Shown one piece after another: positions 21,950 to 34,270 of a stretch of DNA of 64,000 nucleotides. Origin of the DNA: Erodium maritimum (taxonomy: Eukaryota > Streptophyta > Magnoliopsida > Geraniales > Geraniaceae); the NCBI GenBank assembly GCA_963921825.1, contig OY997591.1, forward strand, positions 54,289,031-54,353,030. The letters are read 5' to 3'. The translations under genes and the position numbers were made by a program. The notes under the pieces are model-generated. The model saw only the letters and a program-made list of their open reading frames with translations. It ran no database searches and was not told the DNA's origin. The number at the start of each line of letters is the position of its first letter. Positions within the stretch are counted from its first letter, which is position 1.

Positions 21950-22073
21950 GCCGAGCTCGGGCTCGGGACGCCGGAATCGGACGGTGGTGGCCGAGCTCGG
22001 GCTCGGGACGGCCGGAATCGGACGGTGGTGGCCGAGCTCGGGCTCGGGACGGCCGGAATCGAGAGGGACGGTG
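21950..22073. repeat. 42-43 bp GC-rich minisatellite in solo LTR B
   Basis: Three copies of a unit containing GCCGAGCTCGGGCTCGGGAC. Confidence 0.85.
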
Positions 22074-22873
22074 GTGGATCTGGACGGCGGCGGCGTGAGG
22101 GGCGGAGAAGAGGGCGGCGTGGAGGAGAGTGGCCGGACGTGGTCGGAGGCGGTGGTTCGGGCGGCGGCTGGTGCGTGGAGGGGGGACGACGTGGAGGAGG
22201 AAGGCGCGGTGGTGACTGGACGGAGATGGGGGAAGGGAGAGGCTCGGCTGAGACGGGAAGGAGAGAGGTCGCTGGAGATCAGAGCCGGCGTGGTCGGAGA
22301 ATCGGACGGAGGGGAAGTGAGGTCGGGGCTGCGTGGAGAAGAAGAGAGGGAGACGAAGGTGAGAGTGGATGGGGGCTGCGCACAAAATGTTGAAGATATT
22401 AGGGTTTGACCCCTTTATATGGGGTGCAGCTGGGTTGGGCCCAAAACCGGGCCTGACTCACTCAATGGGCCCAAACCGGCCCATTTTCCAACCGAGCCCA
22501 AACAGTTTTTTTTTTGCACTTGTTTCAAGAACCTACCCTAAGGTTTTAGGATTTTAAATTAATACCCTAATGAAATGAAGCGGGTTTTACATCTACCATC
22601 GTCGCTCTGACACCCACATGTTCGGTTTTACAGTATAAGAAACGTGTCGCCCTCGGGTGACCCAGCTGTCCACAGAACCTACCTTGAGCAATGGTGCTAT
22701 TCGGTACCCGTTATTTTCTGTTTGCCCTAGCGGCCCCTTCAAAAAATACATCCTAGACGTTAATGTTAGTTTAAGAGTTATTGTATTTGTTCCGTCAATG
22801 CCCCAAACATGTACTAACTCTCTTTAATGGAATATGAATTGCACTTTTACTCAAAAAAAAATTCCCAATAACC

Positions 22874-23441
22874 TAATCAGAACACACACCTTATCTTATC
22901 ATCAACTACAATATAACTTATTTATTAGTGCAATCCGACCTTGAATCTAACCGAGTAGTTGCGGTAACATCATAAAATTCATCAAATAATTCGCTATTTT
23001 CCAAATACTAATAACGACGTAACGTGTAAAATCGGTGCATCGACAATAATTAATTTGTATTTTGCGAGAACGTAAGGAATGTTTGGGCACTAATTTGCAA
23101 AATCCATCTGTTCCATCCAATATAAATACAATTCATTGATGGATAAATGGACGGCGGTGATTGCCTGGAATAAGCTCTCTCTGGACCACGACATACGTAG
23201 ATTGCCTTGTCTCACTCGCGCCCACTTGCAACTGCAGCACACGGGCTGTCATCGTCTTCTTTCCCTCCATATCCTACTGTATTTGAGTTGTTTTTCTTAT
23301 ATGATTTTTTTCGTCATCCATGTTAATTCATTGTAACTTGATTCTAAACTAAATGGCCTTTTGTCACAAAGAGTGACCCATATGAGTAGAATTGTGCTTG
23401 TCTGGAAACATTTGATGGTTTCTTTCCTTCCATTTAAAATA
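22874..23441. other. Intergenic DNA, no gene supported
   Basis: A TATA-like TATAAATA near 23122 precedes a 66-codon frame at 23136-23336 with no recognisable domain and a hydrophobic C-terminus. I do not call it a gene. Confidence 0.4.
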
Positions 23442-24491
23442 AGGTAAACTTTATCTCATTGTCTTAGTTATTCATTTTTTTCATCTCATTGTTTTAATTA
23501 TTTTTTTTATAATATTTCACTACTCTAAAAGTATATTTTTTTTCATTTTACCGTCAATTTATCATTCATTTTTTCATCCAAAACACTTAAAAATCCATAA
23601 TACCTCTCACTAACAGTCAAATTTTCAAAAGCATGTCACTGGTTTTCAATTTTATTATTTTATAAAAATCAGTTTTTTATTTTATAAAAATTAGATTTTC
23701 TTTTAAATTATTAATTATTTAAAATTCAGTAAAAATATATAAAAATCAGATTTAATATTTAGAAAATATATAAAAATCATTTTTATTCTTATTATCTTTT
23801 TTATAATTTTTTTTGTTATTAATGATTTATTTTTAGTTCAGTCAACTAACTAATTATTCCGTCTCTTAGTTTGTGTTTTCTCTCAGCCTTCAGAGTTAGG
23901 GTTCCGCCGTCATTCGTGTCGTGTGGAGGAAGGTACCGACGAGTTCGGTGTTCTGTGGGGTTTTTTCCGACTCTTTGATCGGCGCGAGACTCAGCAGAGG
24001 TACGTGGTGAGGGTAAGCATCGATTTTGTTACTGGTTTTAGAGTTTTTTGCAGCGTTCCCTGTGGAGTACGATCGGTTTTGCCGGTCGGAGTGAGATCTG
24101 CGTGGTCAGCGCGAGCTCCAGCAGCGTGTTTCTCCGTGGAGTCCGGTCAGTTTGCCGGGTCGACGCGAGATCTGTGGGTGCTCGAGTCGGAACGACTCTG
24201 GTGTGGCTGCGTCACGAGTTGCTGTCCAGAGTATTGCTCGACAACAGAAGCTGGGGACGGGCGCTGCTGTGGCGATACGGTCCGGCGTCTGGATTGGTTA
24301 GGGTCCCGGAAAGGTGCGACAGAGTTTTGATACCAGGAAGGTTGGGGGAGATCGAGTATATCAGATCTGTGTAGACGTGCTGCAAGTGCTATCGTTCGGA
24401 GTGCTGCTAGGTCACGAATACCGTGGACGAGTGCTACTGGTTGTAATACAAAGGAGGTGAGGTGTGTTGGATTAACAGATCAGCTGTGGTG

Positions 24492-25808
24492 ATGAAGGAG
24501 TTAGAGGAGAGACTCAAAGGGGTAGTAATAGACAGCGATGACGAGGAGGAGACGGTGATCCCGGAGGAGATTTTGGGTTTGGAGGATGAGAAATACAAGA
24601 TCGGTTTGGCAGTGAAGGTGTTTACGAGGAAGAGGTATAGGGACGAGATCTTTCGAACGGTGATGAAGAACGCATGGAATACAAAAGATGCTCTGACTCA
24701 AACCCTAGCGCCGGATATAACTGGTTTCTTTTTCAAATCGGAAAAGGAACGGAGGAAGGTATTGGAGATGGAACCTTGGCATTTTAACAAAGCGCTGGTG
24801 GCAATAGAGAAATATTCACCGGGGATCAAAACTTCTGACCTAGGGTTCGCGTTTACTTCAGTGTGGGTACAAGCCTCGAATTTACCGTTCAACGCCCTAA
24901 CGGAGGCAGTGGCGAAGGTGATTGGAAACAAGGTAGGATCGTTCTTAGAGGCAGAAATCAATGAGGAGGGCCGGGCACCTAAGGAGTTTTTGAGGATAAG
25001 AGTACGGTGGAATCTAGACAAACCATTGAGGAATACGACCAACATAACACTTGGAAGAAATAAGGAGCCAACGATAGTCCGGTTGCAGTATGAATGGCTG
25101 CCGGAATTTTGCTACAAATGCGGGAGGCTGGGGCACACCGAGAAGGACTATGAGGAAGAGGTGGACAAGGTTCCGGGGAAGTTTGGCTCTCATATGAGAG
25201 TAGAGACACCAAGTCCATTAGGAGGATTGAGGAGTGGTGCCGAAAGAGGTGGAGGGGATAAGGCGAAAGGGGAGGGACCCGGGAGACAGCTCGCCACTCG
25301 TAGAGAGACGGTGGAGGTGACATGAAGGGTGAGGGGGGAGACAGGTACAAAGGAGCATGGAGTGAGGGCAGAGCCAGAAAGCCTCATGGACGGGTACGGG
25401 CTAGGGGTAGACGAGAGTGGAGGAGGGTTGGAAGAGGGTGGAACCACGGGGATGAAGGATGGGGGTAGAGGCAATGAGGTGGTACAAGTTCATCGAGCAA
25501 TACTTTCTTTGAAAAAGGCACTGGGAGACGGGATAGAAGCAAAGGATGCAGGAACGAGTGCTACTGATATGGAGGTGGAGACCCAGAAACGATATAAGGT
25601 CAAAAATTGCAAAGTGATAAAGAAGGTACAAGATGGTAAGGTGGGGGACAAGGGAGGAGAAGTGGTGGAGAGCGTACTAGGGAAGAGGAAGAATGAGGTG
25701 GATGCAATCGATCTGAACGTAGAGCCTGGAACACAGGTTTCTGCTCTAAGGGAGGAAGAGACGTTTGAAGTGGCGAGGGTTGCTAAGCAACCCCGCCAAG
25801 ACCAATGA
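24492..25808 (+). pseudogene. L1 ORF1: DUF4283 domain and zinc knuckle, in-frame stop
   Basis: A DUF4283-type domain (about residues 30-190) is followed by a zinc knuckle region near 25110, CYKCGRLGHTEKDY, in which the final Cys of the expected CX2CX4HX4C is Tyr. A TGA at 25323-25325 interrupts the frame, which then runs on to a TGA at 25806-25808. The start at 24492 (MKELEERL) is preferred over the in-frame ATG at 24462 because plant L1 ORF1 proteins usually begin with such a Met-Glu/Leu-rich segment. The product would bind LINE RNA in the cytoplasm. The stop and the lost Cys make this copy non-functional. Confidence 0.8.
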
Positions 25809-25827
25809 TGATGTTAGCTTGGAACTG

Positions 25828-25859
<32 letters not shown>

Positions 25860-28800
25860 CTTGGGAACCCTTGGAATCAACGGTTCCTGATCGAGCTGGT
25901 TGCTCAAAAGAAACATCATCTTCTTATCTGAGACAAAATGTCGGAGGGAGGTGATAAACATGCTGAAAGGGAGTTTGGGGATGGAGGGGGCGTTTTGTGT
26001 GGAGGGATCAGGGAACAAAGGAGGGCTGGCGTTCCTGTGGAAATATTCTGAGGACGGGGCCCTACAAAAATACTCGAAAAATCACATTGATATGATCATA
26101 CACAACGGGGACGGACACAAGGTTAGAATAACAGGCATGTATGACGATCCGAGGAGGGATAGGAGATGGGAGACGTGGGACCTAATCCGTGCTCTGGCGG
26201 GGCGTTCTAATTTGCCATGGGTGATGTTAGGTGACTTTAACAATACCCTATCGGAAGAGGACAAGAAGGGAGGTCAACGGTACCCGAGACAGCTGCTACA
26301 GGGGTACCGTAGGGCATTGGAGGAGGGAGGATTGAGGGATGTAGCCATTGAAGGGTACCGTTACACGTGGGAGACGGGCAGAGGCAGCGCCCAGAGAACG
26401 GAAATACAACTAGATAGAGCAGCAGTGAATAAAGCGTGGGATAGCTTATACCCGGACACCCGATTAATGAATGGTGGTCTGTCGCCATCGGATCATGTGC
26501 CAATCATGGTTATGGGTGCTCACGAAGTCATGGAGAGACGACCGAGGGTCTTCCGATTTGAGTAGTCGTGGTGCAGGAAAGAGGGTTGTGATGAACTAGT
26601 CCGTGGAGCATGGAAAAACGGGGGAGCTGCCGCTAGGCGAACGGTTGGCACGAGTGGCGACCGAGTTGAATATGTGGGCCAGTAACTCAACTGAACCTTT
26701 GAGTAGGCAAATAAGAGCCTTCAGGAGTGAGATGGATCGGCTGAGAGGGAACTGGGACAGGGAAAGTGGTGAGAGGGTCTGTGAATTACGCAGGAAACTT
26801 ACTGGGCTTTTACTACAAAAAGATGATCAATGGAGACAAAGAGCGAAGCAACACTGGTACAAACATGGGTACCGGAACACCAGGTATTTCCATGTCAAAT
26901 GTTCTAAACGGAGACGCAGGAACAGAACACAGAAACTGCGAGACAAGAATGGGGAGATGAGGGAATGGAGCGCGGGGTTGGAGGAAGTGATACAGCAGTA
27001 TTTCTCGGATCTATTCACACCGGAACATCAGGACCAAGATGGGGTCAGTGACTTGATTCCGGCGTCTATAACGCCTGAGCAGAACGAGGCCCTGCTAAAG
27101 CCGGTTGACAGGGAGGAGGTCAGGAAGGCAATGTTTAGTATGCTTCCGTTGAAAGCCCGGGACCTGACGGTTTTAACCCGGGCTTTTATCAGCGTTATTG
27201 GCCGGTAGTGGGAGAGCAGATTTTCCAGATGGTCCGGGAGTGTTTTGAAAAGGGGAAGTTGCCGCAGGATATAAACGACACGAATGTAGTGCTGATACCA
27301 AAAACGCAGCGGCCGGAGAGGATGGAGGAGTTTAGACCGATTGCTTTGTGTAATGTGAGCTACAAAGTAATCACGAAGGTCATGGTGCAGAGGATGAAGG
27401 GGTGCATGCAGAACATCATCTCTGAATCTCAGAGTGCATTCCTGCAGGGTCGGCTGATTATTGACAATATAATTATTTCAGGTGAAGTACTACATGCGCA
27501 AAGAAACAAAAGACAGGGTAAACAGGAACTAATGGAAATGAAGGTTGATATGGCCAAGGCATACGACAGGGTGGACTGGAAGTTCTTGGAGAGGGTGCTA
27601 CAACGAATGGGGTTCGGGGAGACTTGGGTAATCCTAGTCATGGAGTGTGTCAGCACCCCGAAACTCTGGGTAACAGCAGAAGGGAGGAGGATAGGGCCGA
27701 TAATCCCAAAGAGGGGAATTAGACAAGGGGATCCACTGTCCCCTTACCTATTCATTACATGTGCGGAAGGCCTCTCGAGACTGATAAATAATTATGAGAC
27801 CCGGAGTAAAGTGCACAGCCACAAGGTGGTGCGAGGAGCCCCGTCAATAACGCACCTTTTCTTTGCAGATGATAGCTTCCTGTTTGGGAGAGCAACGGTG
27901 GAGGAGGAAACTTGTTGGAAATATTTGCTTTGGAAGTACGAGAGAGCCTCGGGTCAGAAAGTGAACGTACAGAAGTCTTCTATATCATTTATCCCGAACA
28001 CAGAACCTCAGGTGCGAGTGGCAGTTGGGGATATTATGGGGATGCCGGTAGTGGAGGATGTGGGAACATATCTGGGGGTGCCGGCTGTGGTGGGACGGAG
28101 CAAGTAAGAGGCGTTCAGACACATTAAGGAGAGAATACAGAAAAGGTTAGGAAATTGGGACGAGTTGTTACTGAGCAAAGCAGGAAAGGAAATACTTCTC
28201 AAATCAGTAATTCAGGCTCTACCCACATATACTATGAGTGTGTATGAACTTCACCCAAAATTACTACGAGAAATAGAAGTGGAGATGAACCGATACTGAT
28301 GGAAGCAAAGTAGCAATGCAGGGGCCGGAATTCGTTGGAGAGGGTGGGCGAAACTTTGTGATCACAAGTTGAGGGGGGGCCTTAGCTTTAAGCATCTAGG
28401 TGACTTCAATGTGGCTTTACTGGGTAAGCAGGGGTGGCGGTTGATACAGAACCCGGACAGCCTGGTTGCCCGGTTGCTGAAAGCTAAGTATTATCCCCTT
28501 TGTAACTTTCTACAGACGAATGTACAAGCAGGAACGATCCCAATTTGGAGAAGCATTGTTAGGGCACAGGATGTGTTGAGGAAGGGGATAAGGAGAAGTG
28601 TTGGTGATGGTGAGAACACGTGGTTGACGGATCCGTGGGTAGCATCGGAGTCGGGGGTGCTGGGGGATATCCCGAGGAGGATGGAATGGTTGAAGGTGTG
28701 CAGACTACTCCGGCCGGGCTTGCAGGAATGGAACGCCGAGCTGATTCGTGAACAATTCTCGGTGGAGGATACAGAGGCGATACTCCGGGTACCGTTGAGC

Positions 28801-29871
28801 TCGTTTCTGAGGGAGGATAGCTGGTACTGGAGCAATAGCAGAGATGGGCACTATTCAGTTCGTAAAGCTTACATGGAGCTATAAACAGAAAACAGAAATG
28901 AACAACCAGAAGGAGATAATTTCTGGAGGGGATTATGGAGCTTGCGAGTTCCACCCAAGGTAAGTCATTTCCTTTGGCGTGGGTCTTCATATTTATTACC
29001 TGTGGCTACCAAACTGAGAGAAAAGAGAGTACCGGTCCATGAAAACTGTTTGCACTGTGGGGAAGCGGAAACGTGTGTCCATGTCCTATTTCGATGTCCC
29101 AAGGTGTTGGAGGTGTGGAGCAGGGTACCATCGGCTCGAGTAAGGTCTGGGGACACGACAATGGATATATTGAAAACTTGTTGGGCAGGCTGCAGTCAGG
29201 AGGAAGTAGAACTTGTTGGTGTTCTCTGCTGGGAATTATGGAAAGCCCGAAACTCAAAAGTGTGGAAGGACAAGTCACTATCGGCTCAGGCTATCTTTGG
29301 AGCGGCGACTACATTGTTAGCCGTATGGAGGGACGCCAATGGTATAGGACTGGGCGGACATGACAGACGGGCAGGTGCTCGGCATAGATGGGTTCGGCCG
29401 ATCGGTTCTATACTGAAAGTGAATGTGGATGGGGCTACGGTGGGACAGGGAGGTGGTAGCGGGGGAATGGTATGCGGGGACAGTGAAGGGCAGGTGGTAG
29501 GATGGAGGTGTTGCGAATTTCCGGGGGTGAGAGACCCAAAAATTGTTGAGGCTTTGTCTGTACGAGAGGCCTTAGCATGGGTTCGCAAGGAGGGATGGAG
29601 AGAAGGGGTGGTGGAATCGGATTGTCAGACCGTAGTACTGGCAATAACCAACCAGGAGAATCTATTAGGCCCAATAGGGGGAATTATTCATGATTGCAAA
29701 AAACTTCTCCAGGAGCTTCCCGGGTTCGAGATTGCACACATTAGGAGGGAGGCGAATCAGGTGGCAAATGACCTTGCAAGGAACGCGAACGGATGGATTG
29801 ATTCGAACTTTGATTGTAATATTTTGGCAGAATGTTTAACTGGCTTGTTAAGTTTTGATCGTTCGCAATAA
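25805..29871 (+). pseudogene. L1 ORF2: endonuclease, reverse transcriptase, zf-RVT and RNase H, broken
   Basis: ORF2 starts with ATG at 25805, overlapping the ORF1 stop (ATGA), and reads MMMLAWNCG before a 31-base G run. Endonuclease motifs follow: SETK (25930), LGDFNN (26229), SDHVPI near 26489. PGPDGFNPGFYQRYW is readable from 27157. The reverse transcriptase has a MAKAYDRVDW region, GIRQGDPLSPYLF and FFADDS at 27859-27876. After it come a Cys/His zf-RVT segment (28942-29120) and an RNase H with NVDGA, EALSVREAL, ESDCQ and ANQVANDLAR, which together give the D-E-D-D residues. Stops at 26563, 28105, 28297 and 28882, the G run, and shifts near 26600 and 27145 destroy the frame. The enzyme would have nicked target DNA and primed cDNA synthesis. 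Confidence 0.9.
25829..25859 (+). repeat. Poly(G) run, 31 bases, in the conserved start of ORF2
   Basis: Thirty-one G's replace the few bases that normally encode the Arg-Gly of the WNCRGLGNP motif. The reading frame changes from +2 to +1 across it. Confidence 0.9.
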
Positions 29872-30183
29872 AATACCACATTTATCCTAAAAAAATGATT
29901 TATTTTAAAAAAAAATTTGTTATATATATTTTTCATTTTACTTCCCAAAAACAACTTCTTCAAAAAGTTTTGTTCCAAATGCAATCCACCATCTATTTTG
30001 TTCTAAATTCAGACTTCGATTCCAAATTACTTATACTTTCCAAATCCAACATATATGCATCACTGAAAATCAAAATCAAACCCAGAAACACCGAGGAACA
30101 CCAGATCTTGAGCCCAAAACAAAATCAAATTTTATTCTTTATTATTATTCAATATTAAAATTTAAGGAAAAAAATATTCGTCT

Positions 30184-30660
30184 TCAACCTTTAAAGATGA
30201 ACTCGCTACATGCTACAGGACCTGGCCGGACGAGAGTTGTGATTTCTCTAGAAGTGGGTGTGGGTTCCCTGCGCTTTTGGAAAGTCCCATGGAGGGAATT
30301 AAAGACTTGGGTCTGGGTAGATACCCATTTTGCAGATTGAGCAGTGGGGGGAGATTTAGGTGAAATTTGGGGGTCTAGAGATGAGTGGAGAAGGGAAAGA
30401 TGAGGTTGTTTATGAGATTGCAGTGGTGGTTCCGAAGAGGGGCTAGAGGGAAGGAGGTGGGACTTTGACTGTGTGGAGGTTCTTGTGGGTGGAGGAGTTG
30501 AGGGTGGAGATGGAGGTGAGCCGGGAGGGATGGAGTGTGAAGGAGGTGGGAGCTGGGCACGGTGGCGCAAGTCGAGCTTCATACAGTGAGGTGAGCTCTA
30601 CCCGGTGTGGTGAGCTCCATCGATGATGGTGAAGCCGGGATGGTGAAGTTGGAGACGTTG
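30184..30660 (-). pseudogene. Possible captured gene fragment in the Mutator-like element
   Basis: On the minus strand, a CT-rich leader-like stretch (about 30720-30640) leads to an open Pro/Ser/Thr-rich frame whose main part is 30184-30582 (132 codons, MKLDLRHRAQ start). Its GC content is well above that of the flanking TIR sequence. A short GC-rich exon-like piece within TIRs fits a Pack-MULE capture, but no domain is recognisable and the source gene is unknown. Confidence 0.35.
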
Positions 30661-33600
30661 GTCTCGTTCAGATGAAGAAGGGAAGAGGCTGAGAGAGGAA
30701 ATTGAGAGAGATAAAAGAATTTAGAGTTTTAACATCACAAATGGTAGTTTAGATATTTTTAAAAAAATAAAGGGTCAAATGCTTCACACATGACAATTTT
30801 ATGTCCAAAAATGGATGGAAAATTGACGGTGGGTATTAAAGTGCAAAAAATAAATGCATTTTAGGGTAGTGAGATGACACAAAAAATAGTTAGGGTAGTA
30901 AGATGAAATTTATCCTTTAAAATATACAAAGGCCCTTATGATAAGGAAACCACTTATGAAATGTGGTTTACATAAGATGTCATCCATACGTTCCTACTCT
31001 AAGATGACACCATAAAAAGTTATGTAACATCTCAATAAAATGTCATCTGATTGATGGTTGGTATATTGGACACTAAGAGGTCCCATCACCGTCACCTACC
31101 TAGTCACATAAGGACCACCCGTCCCTACCAGAATAGGCAAGAATTTTAAGAAACTTTGCTCGGAGACATGAGGTTCCGGTTCAAGGTCCGTGAAGAGTAA
31201 AACGTACCTATCCGACCTTGCCAAGACAAGGTGGTTAATGTTGCAATCTTCAGTTATATTATAAGGGAAACCGAATTTAGATGGGAATTCTTATCGATGT
31301 GAGTATGATACCCTATAAAGTTATGTAACTTCTCATACAATATCATATGATTGATGGTTGTTTTTTCGGACAATACGAGGTCCCATCACCATCATTGACC
31401 TTGATACATAAGGACAACCCGACACCAACAGAACATGCAAGGGTTGGTAAGAAGCTTCATTGGGACAAATGAGGCCCCGATTCAGGGTCAGTGAGGAGTA
31501 AAATGTACATATCCAACCGTGCCAGGACAAGGTTGTTCATGTTGCATTATTCACTTATATCGTTATTTGGGAAACACAATTCAGATCGAAGTTCTTATCT
31601 CCATGTGTATGATACACTAGAAAGATCTCAATAGAATGTCATATAATTGATGATTGGTTTCTCGGACACTACGAGGTCCCATCACCGCCACCGACCTTGA
31701 CACATAAGGACAACCCGTCCCCACGAACAAGGTTGTTCATGTTTCATTCTTCACTTATATGGGAAAAATAATTCGGATGGAATTTCTTATCGTTATGTGG
31801 AAAAGAATGGAACGCTGCTTCGCTCTGCTAGATGCGTCGGATCCCGTATAACAAGCGAACTTTTGATGACACCCTAGAATGTTGTGTTATATCTCAATAG
31901 AATGTCATATAATTGATGGTTGGTTTTTTAGGCATTACGAGGTCCCATCACCGCCATCTATCTCAATACATATGGACCACCCGTCCATATTAGAACAAAA
32001 AAATGTTGCTAAGAAGCTTAGTTGGGACACATGAGGCTTAGGTTCAAGGTCAATGAGGTGTAGAATGTACCTGCCCAACCATGCTAGGACAAGGTTGTTT
32101 GTGTTTCGTTCTTCAGTTGTATGGGAAACTGACTCTATATGGAAGTTGTTATCGCCTTGTGTATGACACCCTAGAAAGTTATGTAACATCTTAGTAGAAT
32201 GTCATATGATTGATGGTTAATTTTTTGGACACTACGAGGTCCCAACACCGCCACCGACCTCATCACATAAGGACCACTCGTCACTACCAGAATAGGAAAT
32301 AATGGTTAAGAAGATTTGCTGGGACATATGAGGCTCTGGTTCAGGGTCAGTGAGGAGTAGGATGTACCTTCCCCGCCATGTTAGGACAAGGTTGGTCATA
32401 TTGTATTCTTCACTTGTATGAGTAGCAAAATTACGATGGAAGTTCTTATCGTCAAGTGCATGATACCCAATAAAGTTGTGTAACATCTCAGTAGAATGTC
32501 ATATGATTTGTGTTTGGTATTTCGAACACTAAGAGGTCCCATGAACGCCACCGACCTCGAAATATAAAGACCAATCATCACTACTAGAATAGGAAAGGGT
32601 TGCTAAGAAACTTTGTTGGGACACATGAGGCTTAGTCTCAGGGTCAGTGAGGAGTAGATGTACCTACCCGTCCATGCCAAGGAAAGGTTGTTCTTGATGT
32701 ATTCTTCAATTGTATGAGAAACATACTTACGATAGAAGTTTTTATCGCCATGTGTGTGACACCCTAGTTAGATATGTAATATCTTAGTAGAATGTCATAT
32801 GATTGACTATTTAATTATCAGACACTTCGAGGTCTCATAACCGCCATTAACCTTGACACATAAGGACCACCCGTCCCTACCAAAACAAGCAAGGGTTGCT
32901 AAGAAGCTTCACTGGGACACATGAGGCTCCGGTTTAGGGTCATTGAGGTATAAAATGTACCTACCCGACCATGCCAGGACAAGGTTGTCCATGTTGTATT
33001 CTTCAGTTGTATAGGAAACCGACTTCAGATGGAAGTTCTTATCGCTATGAGTATGATACCCTAGAAAGTTGTGTAACATCTCAATATTAAGTCATATGAT
33101 TGATGATTGGTTTTTCCAAAAAATACGAGGTCCTATCACCGTTACTGACCTCGATACAAAAGGAACAGTTGTCCCCACCAGAACAGGCAAGGGTTGTTAA
33201 GAAGCTTAGCTTGGGACACATACCTAACCGTGCCAGGACAAGGTTGTTCATGTTGCATTCTTCACTTATATTATATGGGAAATAGAATTCAGATGGAAGT
33301 TCTTTTAGCCATGTGTATGATACCTTAGAAAGTTTTGTAACATCTCAGTAGAATGTCATATGATTGTAGGTTGGTTTTTTGGACCTACGAGGTCTTATCT
33401 TCGCCACCAACCTCGACACATACCACCCATCCCTACTAGAAGAGGCAAAGGCTGCTAAGAAGCTTCACTGGGACACATGATGCTCCGACTCAAGGTCAGT
33501 GAAGTGTAAAATTTACCTACCCAACTGTGCCAATACAAGGGTGTTCATGTTGTATTCTTCAGTAGTATGGGAAAAAGACTTCAGATGTAAGTTCTTATCG

Positions 33601-33753
33601 TTTTGTGTATGATACTCTAGAAAGTTGTGTAATATCTCAATGGAATGTCATATGATTGATGGTTGGTTTTTCGAACACTACGAGGTCCCATCGTTCCCAT
33701 CGACCTCGACACATAAGGACCACCCATCCCCACTAGAATAGGAGAAGGTTGCT

Positions 33754-34270
33754 AACATTGTTGTTGGCTGAAAGGATGAGGCTGAAGGATAAAAAACTAA
33801 TAAACTTTCCTATCTATGGGCTTAAAGGGTTATTTTTCGCAGTCAAGACACTGAAAGGAAAAGACTACAAAGGAAAAACACAAGAGTTTTAGCTTCATTT
33901 TCGTTGGCGCTGACGGATTTACCCGTCGGGTAGCTTACCGATGCTGTTATCTGCCAACACTTATCTACCATCTATCTGTCAGCGTTTTACTTTATTCCAT
34001 CGACGTTTCCCCTCCGCTAGTGCTTATCCATCAACGTTCCGCCACCGATTTGAGATGCTCTAAGAGCATCTCCAATCATTAACATTGTTGTTAGTTGAGA
34101 GGTGGAGGGTGAAAGAATAAAAAGCTAACAAATTTTCGTATCAGCCGACTAAAAGGGTTATTTTTTGCAGTCAAGAGGCTGAAAGGGAGAGACTAAAAAG
34201 GAAAAACAAGAAGAGTTTAACCTTAATTTTTGTTGGCACCGACGGATATAGCCGTCAATTAGCTTATCGA
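33754..34270. mobile_element. Harbinger-like MITE dimer inside the satellite
   Basis: Two tandem copies of one sequence. Copy 1 (33754-34060) lacks its first bases and ends GATTTGAGATGCTC. TAA (34061-34063) follows, and copy 2 (34064-34270) begins GAGCATCTCCAATCATT and lacks its 3' third. GAGCATCTCCAATC and the reverse complement of the copy 1 end match at 13 of 14 positions. TAA with such ends is typical of PIF/Harbinger MITEs. The satellite resumes at 34271 with its normal core. Confidence 0.75.

Larger units (their letters stand above)
19143..22591. mobile_element. Solo LTR B, 3.4 kb, chromovirus-like, 5 bp TSD
   Basis: Begins TGTCACGCCCC and ends GCGGGTTTTACA, flanked by TCTAC at 19138-19142 and 22592-22596. 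It is the same family type as solo LTR A (shared ends, a GGGTGAGCGTTCGCTCACC-like segment near 19417, internal minisatellites) but longer. No gag-pol lies inside, so it is a recombination remnant. The GC-rich zone 21800-22400 yields long overlapping frames on both strands (for example 227 codons on minus, 186 on plus). They overlap one another, are very Arg/Gly- or Pro-rich and lack domains, so they are not called genes. Confidence 0.85.
18304..22859 (+). mobile_element. Short LINE C split by solo LTR B, 14 bp TSD
   Basis: AATTCCCAATAACC occurs at 18290-18303 and at 22860-22873, immediately after an A-run (22853-22860). Without the solo LTR and one TSD, the LINE is about 1.1 kb. It starts with a pyrimidine-rich leader, has open but unrecognised frames at 18505-19190, and ends TTTAATGGAATATGAATTGC before poly(A). 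It contains a tandem duplication of about 115 bp (19022-19136 and its copy continuing from 22597) and carries neither endonuclease nor reverse transcriptase. Confidence 0.75.
23834..29893 (+). mobile_element. Full-length L1-type LINE, inactive
   Basis: A 6.06 kb element with a 5' leader, ORF1 and ORF2, ending in a short A-run. AATGATTTATTTT at 23821-23833 and 29894-29906 is a 13 bp TSD, though it is AT-rich and so weaker evidence than the others here. The coding parts carry several stops and frameshifts. It inserted into the Mutator-like element and is therefore younger than it. An autonomous LINE of this kind is what the ORF1-only copies would need for mobility. Confidence 0.75.
23442..30915. 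mobile_element. Mutator-like element (possible Pack-MULE) containing a full-length LINE
   Basis: The left end (AGGTAAACTTTATCTCATTG, 23442) and the reverse complement of the right end (GGATAAATTTCATCTTAC, ending at 30915) are imperfect inverted repeats that stay similar for over 100 bp, including a shared CACCGTCAATTT/TACCGTCAATTT segment. TTTAAAATA flanks both sides (23433-23441, 30916-30924), a perfect 9 bp TSD typical of Mutator-like elements. Subtracting the LINE leaves about 1.4 kb. No MURA transposase is seen. The interior at 30184-30660 is much more GC-rich than the TIRs and looks like captured host sequence. Confidence 0.65.

Noticed and set aside
21702-22409. Three long overlapping frames (227 codons minus, 185 and 186 plus) in a GC-rich zone
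   Set aside because: They overlap on both strands inside solo LTR B, are made of Arg/Gly or Pro/Ser-rich minisatellite translation and have no domain. High GC with few stop triplets explains them.
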